Source of the DNA: Sphaerulina vaccinii
Taxonomy: Eukaryota > Ascomycota > Dothideomycetes > Mycosphaerellales > Mycosphaerellaceae
Direction: 5' to 3'
DNA: 64,000 bases
Assembly: GCA_022570795.1 (NCBI GenBank)
Contig: JAKUDP010000001.1
Location: 1,984,001 to 2,048,000, forward strand
The notes below the pieces were generated by a model, which did no database searches, was not told the DNA's origin, and worked only from the letters and a program-made list of their open reading frames with translations. Within the stretch, counting starts at the first letter, position 1. The number at the start of each line of letters is the position of its first letter. Positions 44,220 through 53,959 of the stretch are shown one piece after another. A program made the position numbers and the translations under genes.

Positions 44220-45389
44220 TCAAATCTTTCGCCGGCTGTATGCCCAGTATGCCTTGAAAGGCAGCTTCCAGTCAGTGACTCTCAGCTTCGGACTGAATAC
44301 ATCAAAGTCTTGCTGCTGTAGCCGATCAAGCCACATCTGTGTTGCAAGTGCTGGCATATAGACTGCGAAAGCACGCTCGACTTCCTGGGCTGGAGTCTCG
44401 ACCTTTCCAATAGACGGTAGGTGGACATGCTCTTCCTCATCCTTGTGCTCGAACTCGTGGTCGACCTCTTGGCCTGCCCGTATCGTGTCAATCAGTTGAC
44501 GAGCTGTTATGAGGTGGTCATTCGCACGAGTTGCAACGGCAAAGACTGCATCGCGAAGACCTTGCGCTTCGGCACCATTTCTGAGCACGTCTTCTTCCCG
44601 CACTCCAGCCTCTGCCATGACGTCCAGCGGCAGCAAGACAGCTCCACGTCGCGTGGCTCCCACATCACCGCTCAAAGCACCCTGGTTGCTGTGCGAATTG
44701 GCCGGACCAGGGAACGCTATCAGAGGCAGACCGCGTAGCACAGTCGATATGCCAATGGCTTTGCCAATGTGTGAGGCTATGTGATCCGCGGTAACACTGG
44801 CCATTGGCAGAGCTTGGAGTGTAAGGTATAGCAATGTGCTATATGTGTTCTCGCCGTAGCTTTCCAGTGCAGCAATGTTGGGGTAGGGCGGATTCGAGAG
44901 ATACTTCTCGCGAGTGTCGACGATCCGCGTGAACCAGTTCTTGCTGAATTTGGATCTCCCTCCGGTCCTAGCTTGGAGGTCTTCTGCTGCTTGCGCTATC
45001 ATAAGTGCGATTGGCTGCTTCGGTGGCGTGCCTGCCAGAGACTTGATGATAGCATCTCGATGGAACTGAAGCCGCATCATGCCAATAGTCGGAGTGGAAG
45101 TCGTGTCGGCAGTCCTGGCCACATCGATATTGAATGCTCTGAGAGCGACATATGCGTCCCGAGCAGGACTTGGAATGTATGGGAGGAGAAGAGATGATGG
45201 AGTGTCGAATTTCCTCAGCAGGTCCAGGCAGTATGTCCGAGCACTTGCTATCTCGGCGGAGGATGAGATTTTTGTGGCGGGTTGGCTCACACTGGATGCT
45301 TCTCTTCTTAAGCCAAGATGTCTTCTGCTGATGCATCTTGATGAGGCATTGATGGCGGAAGTCGCCCAGGTCTTGGGAAAGGCCTTCAT
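44220..45389 (-). CDS. NDUFAF6-like mitochondrial complex I assembly factor (squalene/phytoene synthase fold)
   Basis: Single exon, 389 residues from the ATG at 45389. The N-terminus is basic with Ser and Ala (MKAFPKTWATSAINASSRCI), a mitochondrial presequence. The rest follows the squalene/phytoene synthase-like pattern of NDUFAF6 proteins: ARTYCLDLLRKFDTPSSLLL, PYIPSPARDAYVALRAFNID, GMMRLQFHRDAI, ESYGENTYSTLLYLTLQAL, HIGKAIGISTVLRGLPLIAF, LLPLDVMAEAGVREEDVL. The paired DxxxD catalytic motifs of true prenyl-transferring enzymes are not evident, matching the non-enzymatic assembly-factor branch. Known role of the family: early assembly of respiratory complex I around ND1. The protein ends LPFKAYWAYSRRKI, also typical. 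It sits in the same window as the alternative NADH dehydrogenase, but 26 kb away, so no operon-like meaning. Confidence 0.86.
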   Translation of the reverse strand: MKAFPKTWATSAINASSRCISRRHLGLRREASSVSQPATKISSSAEIASARTYCLDLLRKFDTPSSLLLPYIPSPARDAYVALRAFNIDVARTADTTSTPTIGMMRLQFHRDAIIKSLAGTPPKQPIALMIAQAAEDLQARTGGRSKFSKNWFTRIVDTREKYLSNPPYPNIAALESYGENTYSTLLYLTLQALPMASVTADHIASHIGKAIGISTVLRGLPLIAFPGPANSHSNQGALSGDVGATRRGAVLLPLDVMAEAGVREEDVLRNGAEAQGLRDAVFAVATRANDHLITARQLIDTIRAGQEVDHEFEHKDEEEHVHLPSIGKVETPAQEVERAFAVYMPALATQMWLDRLQQQDFDVFSPKLRVTDWKLPFKAYWAYSRRKI

Positions 45390-46163
45390 TGTGGTGGAAG
45401 ATTATGGACTAAGTCCTCGCAGCCAATGTTATCTGACTCGGGCATCCATCATGTTGTTGGTGACATGTCCGGCGGTTGTGATACGCTGGACGATGTTTTG
45501 ATGTCGGTGCCACAAGTGAGGAAGGCAGTAGCGGAGAGAAACACACACGAGGCGGCTCCTTCCGTCACTTTTTCGACGCGCCATTCGACGTTTCGACGCA
45601 TCATGGCGTTCACAAATTTTGGCACGCATTTGCAAACGTGGAACAACACCATTCACCATTCACCATTCACCACTCCTCAGCTATTGTCAGCCAGAACAAT
45701 AAGACGCGTACACTCACTAGTGCCTCAAATGCTATAAAAGCTTCAGAAGAGCTCACGTCCGTCTTTCTCACCAACTTCCCCTTCCACGACCGACCTACTC
45801 AGAAGGGAATGTAAGTCGACTCGAAAACTTCGCAACACGCGCCACTCAACACGGCAGCCTGCATTGGTATTGCAGTTGCCAGCTGTAGGTTGTCACTGGC
45901 AGACAGTCACTTACTTACTCTCGTCCTGCACTTTGCCCAGAGGCATCAGACGCTTTCGTTCAGCTTCACTCTCTCTTGCAGCCACTCTGCAAGGTTCTCG
46001 ATTGTCCTCGATTGCACTCACAACAGCTCTTGACAACAGCTCGATTGACCACAGCTCCAAACGACAGACCGATCCATGAACGAACCGCCACGAACGCCGA
46101 TTCCACAACCACAACAAGACGTCTGACCGGTTCCTGTCTACCAATCGGCGACACAGCGGAACG
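45390..46163. promoter_or_regulatory. Divergent promoter region with TATA box and probable 5' leader intron
   Basis: About 770 bp between two outward-reading genes. A heptanucleotide tandem (ACCATTC units) lies at about 45646-45672. TATAAAAG at 45733-45740 is the clearest TATA box in the window and points to the rightward gene. Downstream, GTAAGT at 45811 and TTGCAG ending at 45875 would bound a 65-bp intron in its 5' leader. Short direct repeats of the CTCGATTG/ACAGCTC kind follow at about 45995-46055. Confidence 0.5.
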
Positions 46164-48809
46164 ATGGCGAGTGGGAACCAAGATGGACGGAGTTCGAAAG
46201 AAGATGGACGGCATGGCTTTGCGGTACCATCACACCCGCCGTCAGGGCTTCACATTTACTCTCGAGAAGGGCGGGTGCACGGCGATGCACGCACTGCCAT
46301 ACTACAAGAACGATACCGCGACAGCAGTCGTCCGCCCTCCCCTGTGAAGCCTTTGGCACACGGCGATGCACGCGATGCAATTCTACGACAACGACTCAAC
46401 TCATTCAACAGATTCGAGGACGCTCAAGGCAGACTTCCACCTGGCTGGGAGAGACATGAAGCCAGCAATGGCGACATCTACTATAGCGACCACAACACCA
46501 GACAAACAACATGGGACCGGCCCACTGGACTCGAAACAGAAAGAGGTACCCCGATTGGAGGCATCCCGGTTGGAGGCATGGCATATTGGCACTCTGGCGA
46601 CCCGAACGACTTCCTTCCGTCATCTCATGGAAGATGGGCAGGTCATGTTCCGAAGCGTATTCAAGAACTTCGTGGCGTCAGCGGTTTGAGAGGACGTCAT
46701 GACAGGTTCATCGATGAGCCTGTCGGCCTCTCGGAGACTCGCACGAGAGCAGGAGAAGCGTCAACTACGCGTGCACGAGAGCCGGCCGTAACAACATCGT
46801 TGGGACCATGGCCAGAGAATTTTCCTGGCATCATAGATCGGGACTTCAGTAGCATTCCAGAGGGCGTCAACATAGGTTCTATGAGGGTAGTGTTTGTTGC
46901 AAAAGGTGAGCGGGTCTTAGTGAAAGGAAGTGTTTCAATTGAAGGGGATACAATACCGCAATACACGCGATATATTCAAAAGGCGGACGGGAGTCACGGA
47001 ATTGTGCCAAGCTGGGCGCTTCCTGATCAAAACATCGGAACACGAGCAAAGGTCGGCGACATCGCGTATCGCTCACCTGGCAATCCTCTGAGACCTGTTT
47101 CTGTTGCCAAACCTACATTGCGTCCTGACGAAGGAAATTCTGCTCGAATTGTCCGAGCTGTCTTTCAGGCATGGAAGGAGAACGAGGCTAGCGCTCCGAC
47201 TGACCTGGTGTGCTTCTCTACGTCCTTTGGCACCCAGGCAGGCATCGAGCGGCTAGTTACGGAAGGTATCTCAGGTATGCGTCAGGCCGGCATAGGCGAG
47301 GTGTTCGCATCGGATGACTTCACTCTGAACGATATCCTCAACAACTCGATTCAAGTGCGTCGAAATCGCACGCCGGAAGCTGGTATCTACGTTCTGGTTG
47401 GATCGGATTTCCCTGAAACCAGCCCCTACTTCGGCCGTAAACTTCTCAAACCCGGCAAAACTGGTACATCTTTCGGCCAGCGCCTTGATGAACACCTCCA
47501 GTGCGTGACCAACATCAAGAATCAGGAGCGTACATACGTTGCTCTCCGCCAGGCTGGGGAGGTTGCTATGTATGGCATTCTCGTCACGAGCGCTGGCCAA
47601 GTAGCATCTGCGTGGGAACAGTACTGGACTAATGCCCTTGAGACCTACCATAGGGCTGTCCTCACTCTTGTCGACGACACAAACGACCCTACGAAAACGC
47701 GTCACGGGGATTGGGCGCGCTTCTTCCAGAACACTAGCGACGTTGTTTTCAACAACTTGAACTGGCCCGGTGGTATCTCTAAGCAGACCTTTACCGAGGA
47801 TTCAAGCTGTGTTGGGCTGAACTGGTCAAGCCCTCTAAGCGAGGCCTATAATTCAGCCCTGACCTACATCCGACACGATTCTCCTGACCTCACTATGCAG
47901 GTCTACACTGCTTGCGATAGCAGTAAAGTGTTCGCTCTGGACCGTGTCGAGGGTGACGCGTTCGTGACAGCACGTATCAGTTTTGCGAACAAGCAGAACC
48001 TCGAGGTCGAAGCGATTCAGGCTCATGGATCAATTGTGCTAGACGATATTTACATCTCATTTGAAACCGGACCTGCAAGCACACCTGACCCAGGGGGCCC
48101 GTATCGCCAATTCTTCGAAGTCACTACGAACGATGAGCCTCATAGGTATCCGGCTTTCCGAGTGCCCCGCATAGGACGCTACACAGACTGGTCAGAGACG
48201 CTAGATGTCGCTGCGGGCATAGAGTACCATCTCAATGGCCAACGGGTCATTCTCTATCGGAGTCTAAATGCTGAACAAGTACTTCGAGCATCGCCAATCG
48301 TCCTATATATGATGGGTCGTGCGATGAAGCGGAGGTTGCAGAAGAACAAAGTCCAGTACGCAGCTAATATGCCTGACACGGCTCGATTCAGGCTTCCTGA
48401 GATCAGAGGATACCACATGGAGTTCAACTATTTGGACCAGGTGTGGGAGTTCACGCACCTACACCCCGGGCAAGAACAAGATCGAGTGGCCAGGAAGACG
48501 GACGATGAGGTACGGTCTGAGTTAGAGGCTTTGGGTACTATCGTGCGAACTTGTTTTGACGTACTAGGCCGGGATGCGTGCGATCGCTGCCAGGTGAATG
48601 ACGTGGTCTGTCGTCAAGGAAAGGATGGACAATGCACTCTCTGCAACGCCTATGATATGCCGTGCACGCTGGCTCCATTGGCGAGTGGGGGGTTTCGCCC
48701 GGCTGCGGAGGTCGCAGCGCGGCTGAAGAATGCATATAAGCTGCCAGACAAGGCTCCGAAGACACCAATCGCGGTCTCGGATAGCGAGCGTCTAGCTGTC
48801 GAGTTTTGA
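46164..48809 (+). CDS. Multidomain protein: WW domain, GIY-YIG-like region, C-terminal Zn2Cys6-type cluster
   Basis: Single exon, 881 residues, no introns in the coding part. Residues 39-43 and 66-70 repeat HGDAR, each followed by an AIL helix (ARTAILQER, ARDAILRQR). A WW domain spans 91-120 (LPPGWERHE, DIYYSDHNTRQTTWDRP; Trp95, Trp117, Pro120), expected to bind proline-rich ligands. Around 405-490 the order GIY (407-409), KPGKTG (429-434), RLDEH (Arg440), then Glu485 in AWEQYW resembles a GIY-YIG nuclease fold, though the YIG tyrosine position is not conserved. At 806-834 the spacing C-x2-C-x6-C-x7-C-x2-C-x6-C matches the fungal zinc binuclear cluster, oddly at the C-terminal end. The middle (about 500-790) is globular and unfamiliar. 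No membrane segment or signal. A DNA- or chromatin-related job is an inference; the family as a whole is unknown to me. Confidence 0.85.
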   Translation: MASGNQDGRSSKEDGRHGFAVPSHPPSGLHIYSREGRVHGDARTAILQERYRDSSRPPSPVKPLAHGDARDAILRQRLNSFNRFEDAQGRLPPGWERHEASNGDIYYSDHNTRQTTWDRPTGLETERGTPIGGIPVGGMAYWHSGDPNDFLPSSHGRWAGHVPKRIQELRGVSGLRGRHDRFIDEPVGLSETRTRAGEASTTRAREPAVTTSLGPWPENFPGIIDRDFSSIPEGVNIGSMRVVFVAKGERVLVKGSVSIEGDTIPQYTRYIQKADGSHGIVPSWALPDQNIGTRAKVGDIAYRSPGNPLRPVSVAKPTLRPDEGNSARIVRAVFQAWKENEASAPTDLVCFSTSFGTQAGIERLVTEGISGMRQAGIGEVFASDDFTLNDILNNSIQVRRNRTPEAGIYVLVGSDFPETSPYFGRKLLKPGKTGTSFGQRLDEHLQCVTNIKNQERTYVALRQAGEVAMYGILVTSAGQVASAWEQYWTNALETYHRAVLTLVDDTNDPTKTRHGDWARFFQNTSDVVFNNLNWPGGISKQTFTEDSSCVGLNWSSPLSEAYNSALTYIRHDSPDLTMQVYTACDSSKVFALDRVEGDAFVTARISFANKQNLEVEAIQAHGSIVLDDIYISFETGPASTPDPGGPYRQFFEVTTNDEPHRYPAFRVPRIGRYTDWSETLDVAAGIEYHLNGQRVILYRSLNAEQVLRASPIVLYMMGRAMKRRLQKNKVQYAANMPDTARFRLPEIRGYHMEFNYLDQVWEFTHLHPGQEQDRVARKTDDEVRSELEALGTIVRTCFDVLGRDACDRCQVNDVVCRQGKDGQCTLCNAYDMPCTLAPLASGGFRPAAEVAARLKNAYKLPDKAPKTPIAVSDSERLAVEF

Positions 48810-49440
48810 GGGAAGGCAATGCTACGAGCAGCGCTGATGCCACCCATAAGCACCAGCATCGCTGAGCATCGCGGCCATTACCACTTATGCATCTCTCACC
48901 TGCCTCACCAGCAGTGTACCTCGACATCCACGCGACGAACACCCATGCCGCTTCCTTGATACGAAAAGTCCTCTAGGCACACGAACGCTCTCATTGAGCA
49001 CATACACAGCATCAGCACACCCCGCACCACACAACATGACATAACAACGGTTGAGGAGAGTGAGGTAAACATAAGGTACTTGGAGTTTGCGACCGATGAT
49101 AGCCGCTCTATTGTTGATAGGAGAGGGAAACGATTGTTGCTGCACGAGCCTGAGAGCCACTGGCTAGATGGCACCTTTGTAGCCTAAATGAGATAGCTCT
49201 TCAATCATCTGTCTTCCTACCTCGTTTTGCACAATGAATGACCTTGTAGTCTGCCCATCGACATGGCATGAACAGATTGAACATCGGTGTTCTAAGGCTT
49301 AGTTGAACTTTACAGAGGGTTTCTTCTGGATGTGAACAAAGAACAGGTAGTCTGAGTCTTGGCTTTGCTGCTGTACGCTGTGTAATGCATGCATAGCCAC
49401 CTCATAATCGTAGTGCATGGGTGCGTGCATCTCTGTCTGC
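48810..49440. other. Convergent intergenic region
   Basis: About 630 bp between converging genes (WW/zinc-cluster gene and Rad5). Minus-strand frames at 48885-49174 and one overlapping the gene end are chance frames. Nothing else seen. Confidence 0.5.
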
Positions 49441-52400
49441 TTAACTCAACAATTCTCTGATGTCCTCGATTCTTTGCATCTTCTTCTCCTCTTCACTCAT
49501 CATGCCTAGTGAGCTCGCACTGTCAAATAGTCAGCAATCGTCCTCCACACAGGTCAAGTCCGATAACGGCAAGTAGTACTCACATGAACTTCTTCCTCTC
49601 CTGCACACGAAGCATCTTCTCTTCAATAGTCCCCTCAACTACATATCTAATCACTTCCACCTCCTCAGTCTGTCCCATACGATGTACGCGATCAATGGCT
49701 TGCGCCTCAACTGCAAAACTCCACCAAGGATCCATCATGTACACTCTTCGAGCACAGGTCAAGTTGAGTCCAACTCCGCCTGCTCGAAGCGAGAGCAATA
49801 AGATAGTGAACTTTGGTCGTTCTGCGAACTCAGCAAGGACTTTTGCTCTTTCTTTCTGGGACATACTGCCATCGAAGCGTAGCCATGAAATGTTGGAATT
49901 TGTGAGAGCTGGTGCGAGGAGATCCAGGAACGAGGTGAATTGGCTGAAGACAACGGATTTCGTTCTAGGCTCCTTCTTCTTCAGACGTTTGAGAGTGTTC
50001 GTTAATGTTGAGATCTTTGCGGAAGAAAGCTGATTGACTCTTCGTAGCGAAATGCGAGGTTTCTTGTGGCTGGCGGTCGTTGTTTTGCTTTGCGTGCTAG
50101 TGTATAGCTCATCTTCGTCTTCGTCGTCCTCCACGGCTGCATTGAGAAGGTCGATCTGATCGTCATCATCATCGTCGTGTTTGATGACTTCAAAAATATC
50201 GCGAGCGTTAATCGGCTCTCGACAGTTGAAGCAGCGAGGTAGCTCTCCTTTCGAAGCTTGCTGCTCGATGTAATCCAGAAGACATTTCTTGCAAGCTGAA
50301 TGCCAGCATCCGGTCACAGCCTGGTCTTCCATCGGCTCATCAAAGCATATCGGACATTCCGTATCTGATTCGTCCTGGATCTGCTTGAGCACATGTGCAC
50401 CATACTTAGCAGCATCCGTTTCGCCCTCATCAGCCTCGAACTTCTCTATCAGAGCACCAAGGTCCATGTCGTCGGCAAGACCATTGGCTATGTCAACTGC
50501 TGCCGCCGCATCCTCTTCGGCGGCAAGTATGGTCTTGTTGCGGGTGAGAACTGGATGGCAGCAACTCTGTCGTAACCTCAGAATCTGAGCAAAGATGGTA
50601 GTATAGCTCTTCATCAAGGTTCCAGCCTCGACGTTCGAATTGAAGGTCTTCTTGGCTCTGTGAAAGATGTGCTCATACACATCGTGCTCAGGATCCGAGA
50701 ACTTGAGCTTTTCAACCGTCACTGTCTTTTGTGGTAGCGGCACAAGAGGTTCTCCGTCAGGCGTCTTCATATCCTTCGTACGCCGCAAGACAAGTGGTTC
50801 CAGAACTGTTTGCACAACGTCCAATGCGCGGACGAATTCGCCCTTCTCGAACGGATTCGTGATGAAAGTCTTCCAGAAGCTGAAGTTGCTCCATGGCTCA
50901 ACACGCAGAAAGCGCACGAGTGAGAACAAGTCTTCTAAGCGATTGACAATCGGGGTTCCTGTCAAGACCCAGCGATGAGTAGCTGCAATGTCATAGCATG
51001 CCTTGGCAGTCTTTGACAACCGATTCTTGATCATGTGCGCTTCGTCGAGTATCACACGCCAGTATTCAACACCGAAGAGACCACCAGAGGTAGCTCTGTT
51101 ACCACCAGCATTGGCGACCTGGTTGAATTCTGACAACACCGTGCCATAACTCGTGATGATGACATTTGGTGCGGAGCTGAGGTCAGAGCCACAACATAGC
51201 GTCTGCAGATTGGCTCCCTTCTCACTGCCATAGTAGACAAGGACCTTGAGTGTGCCACTTTTCGAGGCCTTTTCAGCTTCACTTGCCCATTGTGCGAGCA
51301 ACGACATTGGCGCCACTACAAGTGTAGTTGCTGGTGCTCTTTTGACTGTCGCCGATGTCATGGATTGTCTCTTCAGAATGCTGACAGCATCTACTTCAAC
51401 ATCCACCTGATCATGCACAATACCTTCGTGCTCAGGAGATCTGTGGCTGTGAATCAGAGACAGCATCTCAATCGTCTTGCCCAGTCCCATCTCATCGGCC
51501 AGAATACCTCCTAGGCACGTTTGTTCTTGGACCGGAAAGTCAAGACTCATCTCGCCACTGTATGGGTTCACGTAGAAGCAGTCCTGGCCTTCGACAGCGG
51601 GCAAGTCCTTGTCCTCGGCATCTTTCGCTGGCCATGAGTATTGTTCCCATAGAGGATGCATGCTCTGTTCTTGCGTTTCGTCCTTTGCTCTATGTTCCTT
51701 TTGCAGCATCCAGTACAGAGCTTGCTTTTGGTACTTCCGTAGTTCCAATGTAAATGTCGACGCGGGTTCGGCAGTGGGTGTGTTGAAGTCGAAGGACTGC
51801 GCCTTTTTGTACAGTGAATCGAGCTGATCTTGCTCAAGCTCTTCTCCCTCTTCCTTCTCATTATCATCTGAGGGTGGGCTTGAGCCGCCGTCCTCCTTAT
51901 GGTGGCTCGACTTCTTCTTGCTTCCATCTTGATCAAACTGCTCAGCGACTTCTGCTGCCTGCAGGATGCCTTCGCGCTTGTGCTTTGCGGTTAGCTCGTT
52001 GACAGATGCTGGCTGCAGATTGATCTCCGAGAAGAGTTTAACCAGTCCTATCTGGCGCAGTCTCAGATCACGCTCCTGCGAGGTCTCCGCCGTCTCTAGA
52101 AAGCCAGTATTGCGATTGTCATCGGCCGGCTTGATTAGGTTACCAGCTTCGAAGATGGGCTTCAACAAGAAACAGCGCAGCTGTATGTATACCGTGTCGT
52201 TGGTCTTTATTCGCTCGGGTGCGAATATGCAATGCCCTTCAAAGTGGCAGACACTCTGATCTATCAGAGCACCAATCCACAGAGCCGAATCTTTCTCCAA
52301 TCGTCCAATTTCAGTCCCACTCTTGTCTGTGAAGCGCACAATCACATCCTCAGTTCTTCTGGAGATCTGCTGTGCCTTTCCGCCTCTCGCCTTCTTGGTC

Positions 52401-52957
52401 TTTAGCGCCTGTCTCACACGCTGGATCTTGACCACGTCGTCAGCCTTCAGCGAGACTCCACTTCTCGTCATCCATCCCGCCACTCCCAGTGCACCAATAT
52501 ATCGCATCTGGGGCATAGCCGACATGTTGACTTTCGCCCTCGTCGGTTGCGATGAGACTCCATTGGAAGTACTGTTCTCCCTCGTCACGTCGAATTTGCG
52601 TTGGGTTGGCTGTGGTGGCGTGGCCGACTTCTTTCGAACAGTCGCCTTCCACGAGCCGTCAAAGTAGGCATTGATGGCCTGTTCCAAGTTGGTGCCATGC
52701 GCTATCTGCAGACTACTGATGGCTTCGGATGGCACATCTGCGCCCACGATGCTGGTGAAGGTGTCGGCATCGAAGGCATGAGGAGTCAAGACATTGGCAG
52801 TGGCGTTGCTCGAGGATGTCGATGTCGATGTTTCGGGCAGCGCGTTGATCTCGTCCGGCAGGCTGACTTCTGCAGAGAGTGTCTGGTCGTCGTCTGGAGT
52901 GTCTGCTTGACCACCAAAGAAGCGTCTCTTCTTGTATGGCCGGTCATCGATGTCCAT
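49441..52957 (-). CDS. RAD5: DNA repair helicase/ubiquitin ligase Rad5 (HIRAN, SNF2, RING)
   Basis: Exons 52957-49584 and 49519-49441 on the minus strand, 1150 residues. The 64-bp GT-AG intron joins RVQERKKF-IASSLGMMSEEE, and the protein ends RIEDIRELLS, exactly the Rad5 type of C-terminus. The start is the first ATG (MDIDDRPYKKRRFFGG); the frame is open 14 codons further only from a TTG. Domains: a HIRAN domain about residues 150-280 (YIGALGVAGWMTRSG), SNF2 ATPase with Walker A DEMGLGKT (near 485) and DEAH (near 636), a C3HC4 RING near 865-910 inserted in the helicase (CPICFDEP, CWHSACKKC, CFNC), and the helicase C-terminal lobe with SLRAGGVGLNLT and QAIDRVHRMGQ. Known role: polyubiquitinates PCNA with Ubc13-Mms2 and reverses stalled forks for error-free damage tolerance, in the nucleus. 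Confidence 0.96.
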
Positions 52958-53959
52958 GTCTGATGCATGTATTGAAGATGCTCGACGCGTCTCAGCCAAT
53001 CACGATCCCTTCGCGCTCCGACGGAATGCGAGCTGCGGGCAGCTCCCGCCTCTTGGCTGGCGGCTGTGGTGCCGCTAGAGTACCACAAAGTCAGTCTAAC
53101 AACAACCACATGTGTTGAACATGTTGATGTTGTGTTCGGAATGATGCTGTGTTGAATATGATGCGAGCCTCCAACAACATGTGTTGGACATGATGCGGAT
53201 TTCACGGAGTGTTAGGATGCTTGGTGGGACGAGGAGCAGTAGGGAACGGAAATGGGTTGAAGAACTCTCACCAGCGCTCTCAGCTTTTCTCTTCTCCAGA
53301 GCTGCGATTGCAGCAGCCTGCTTATTCAAGGCGACTGCAGTCGCACGACGGGCGAGAATAGTGCCCGCAGGGGAATAGTGCCCGCAGGGGCAGGAAGGAC
53401 GTCCGCTATCTTCTGCGGATGATCTTGGCGATCTGAATGATCGCCCGAAGGCTCCTCGGGCGGTGGCCCAAAGCCACACCAACCTATTGGAGCTTGGATA
53501 TCTTCTTTCTTTATTTCTATCTCTATCGGGAAGGACGGGTTTGCTTGGTGCACGAATGTGCCGGCCGCAGAGGTCCAGGTCAGGACGGTTTCGATTACGA
53601 CAAGGCTAAAGCTACTGTCAGTATAGCACACAATTACTCCCGGGACTGACACCTCTCGAAGTGCGTGCAACTTACTTGGAACTCGCCATAGTTGTTCTGG
53701 AGAGTTCAGACCTAAAGCAAATTACGCCTATATGTCAACGATCTGTAAAGTGGAAGGCACGATCTAAGGACCATCCCAACTCTGGGAAGGTGCCAGCACA
53801 CTTCATGTTTTGCCGTTTATACCTACAGTGCTTATCCTTTAGCGAATGGGACTTCTCAACCCTCTTCGCTATGGGGGCCTCTCATGGCTCTATGTTGTCC
53901 CACCGATGCTCCGCTAAGTCCATATCAATGCAATCTCAATCGCGCTTCTAAGTTTGCGC
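52958..53959. other. Intergenic with short tandem and palindromic motifs
   Basis: About 1 kb between two minus-strand genes. At 53356-53389 a 17-bp unit (GAATAGTGCCCGCAGGG) is present twice head to tail. At about 53107-53120 and 53172-53190 the motif ACATGTGTTG plus GACATG/AACATG recurs, each nearly palindromic. A minus-strand frame at 53096-53482 contains a stretch ALNKQAAAIAALEKRKAESA that looks protein-like and is followed by a GTGAGA donor-like site. It could be an exon of an unrecognised small gene, but I could not build one. Confidence 0.45.
53356..53389. repeat. 17-bp perfect tandem duplication
   Basis: Two adjacent copies of GAATAGTGCCCGCAGGG in non-coding sequence upstream of the Rad5 gene. 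Confidence 0.85.
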
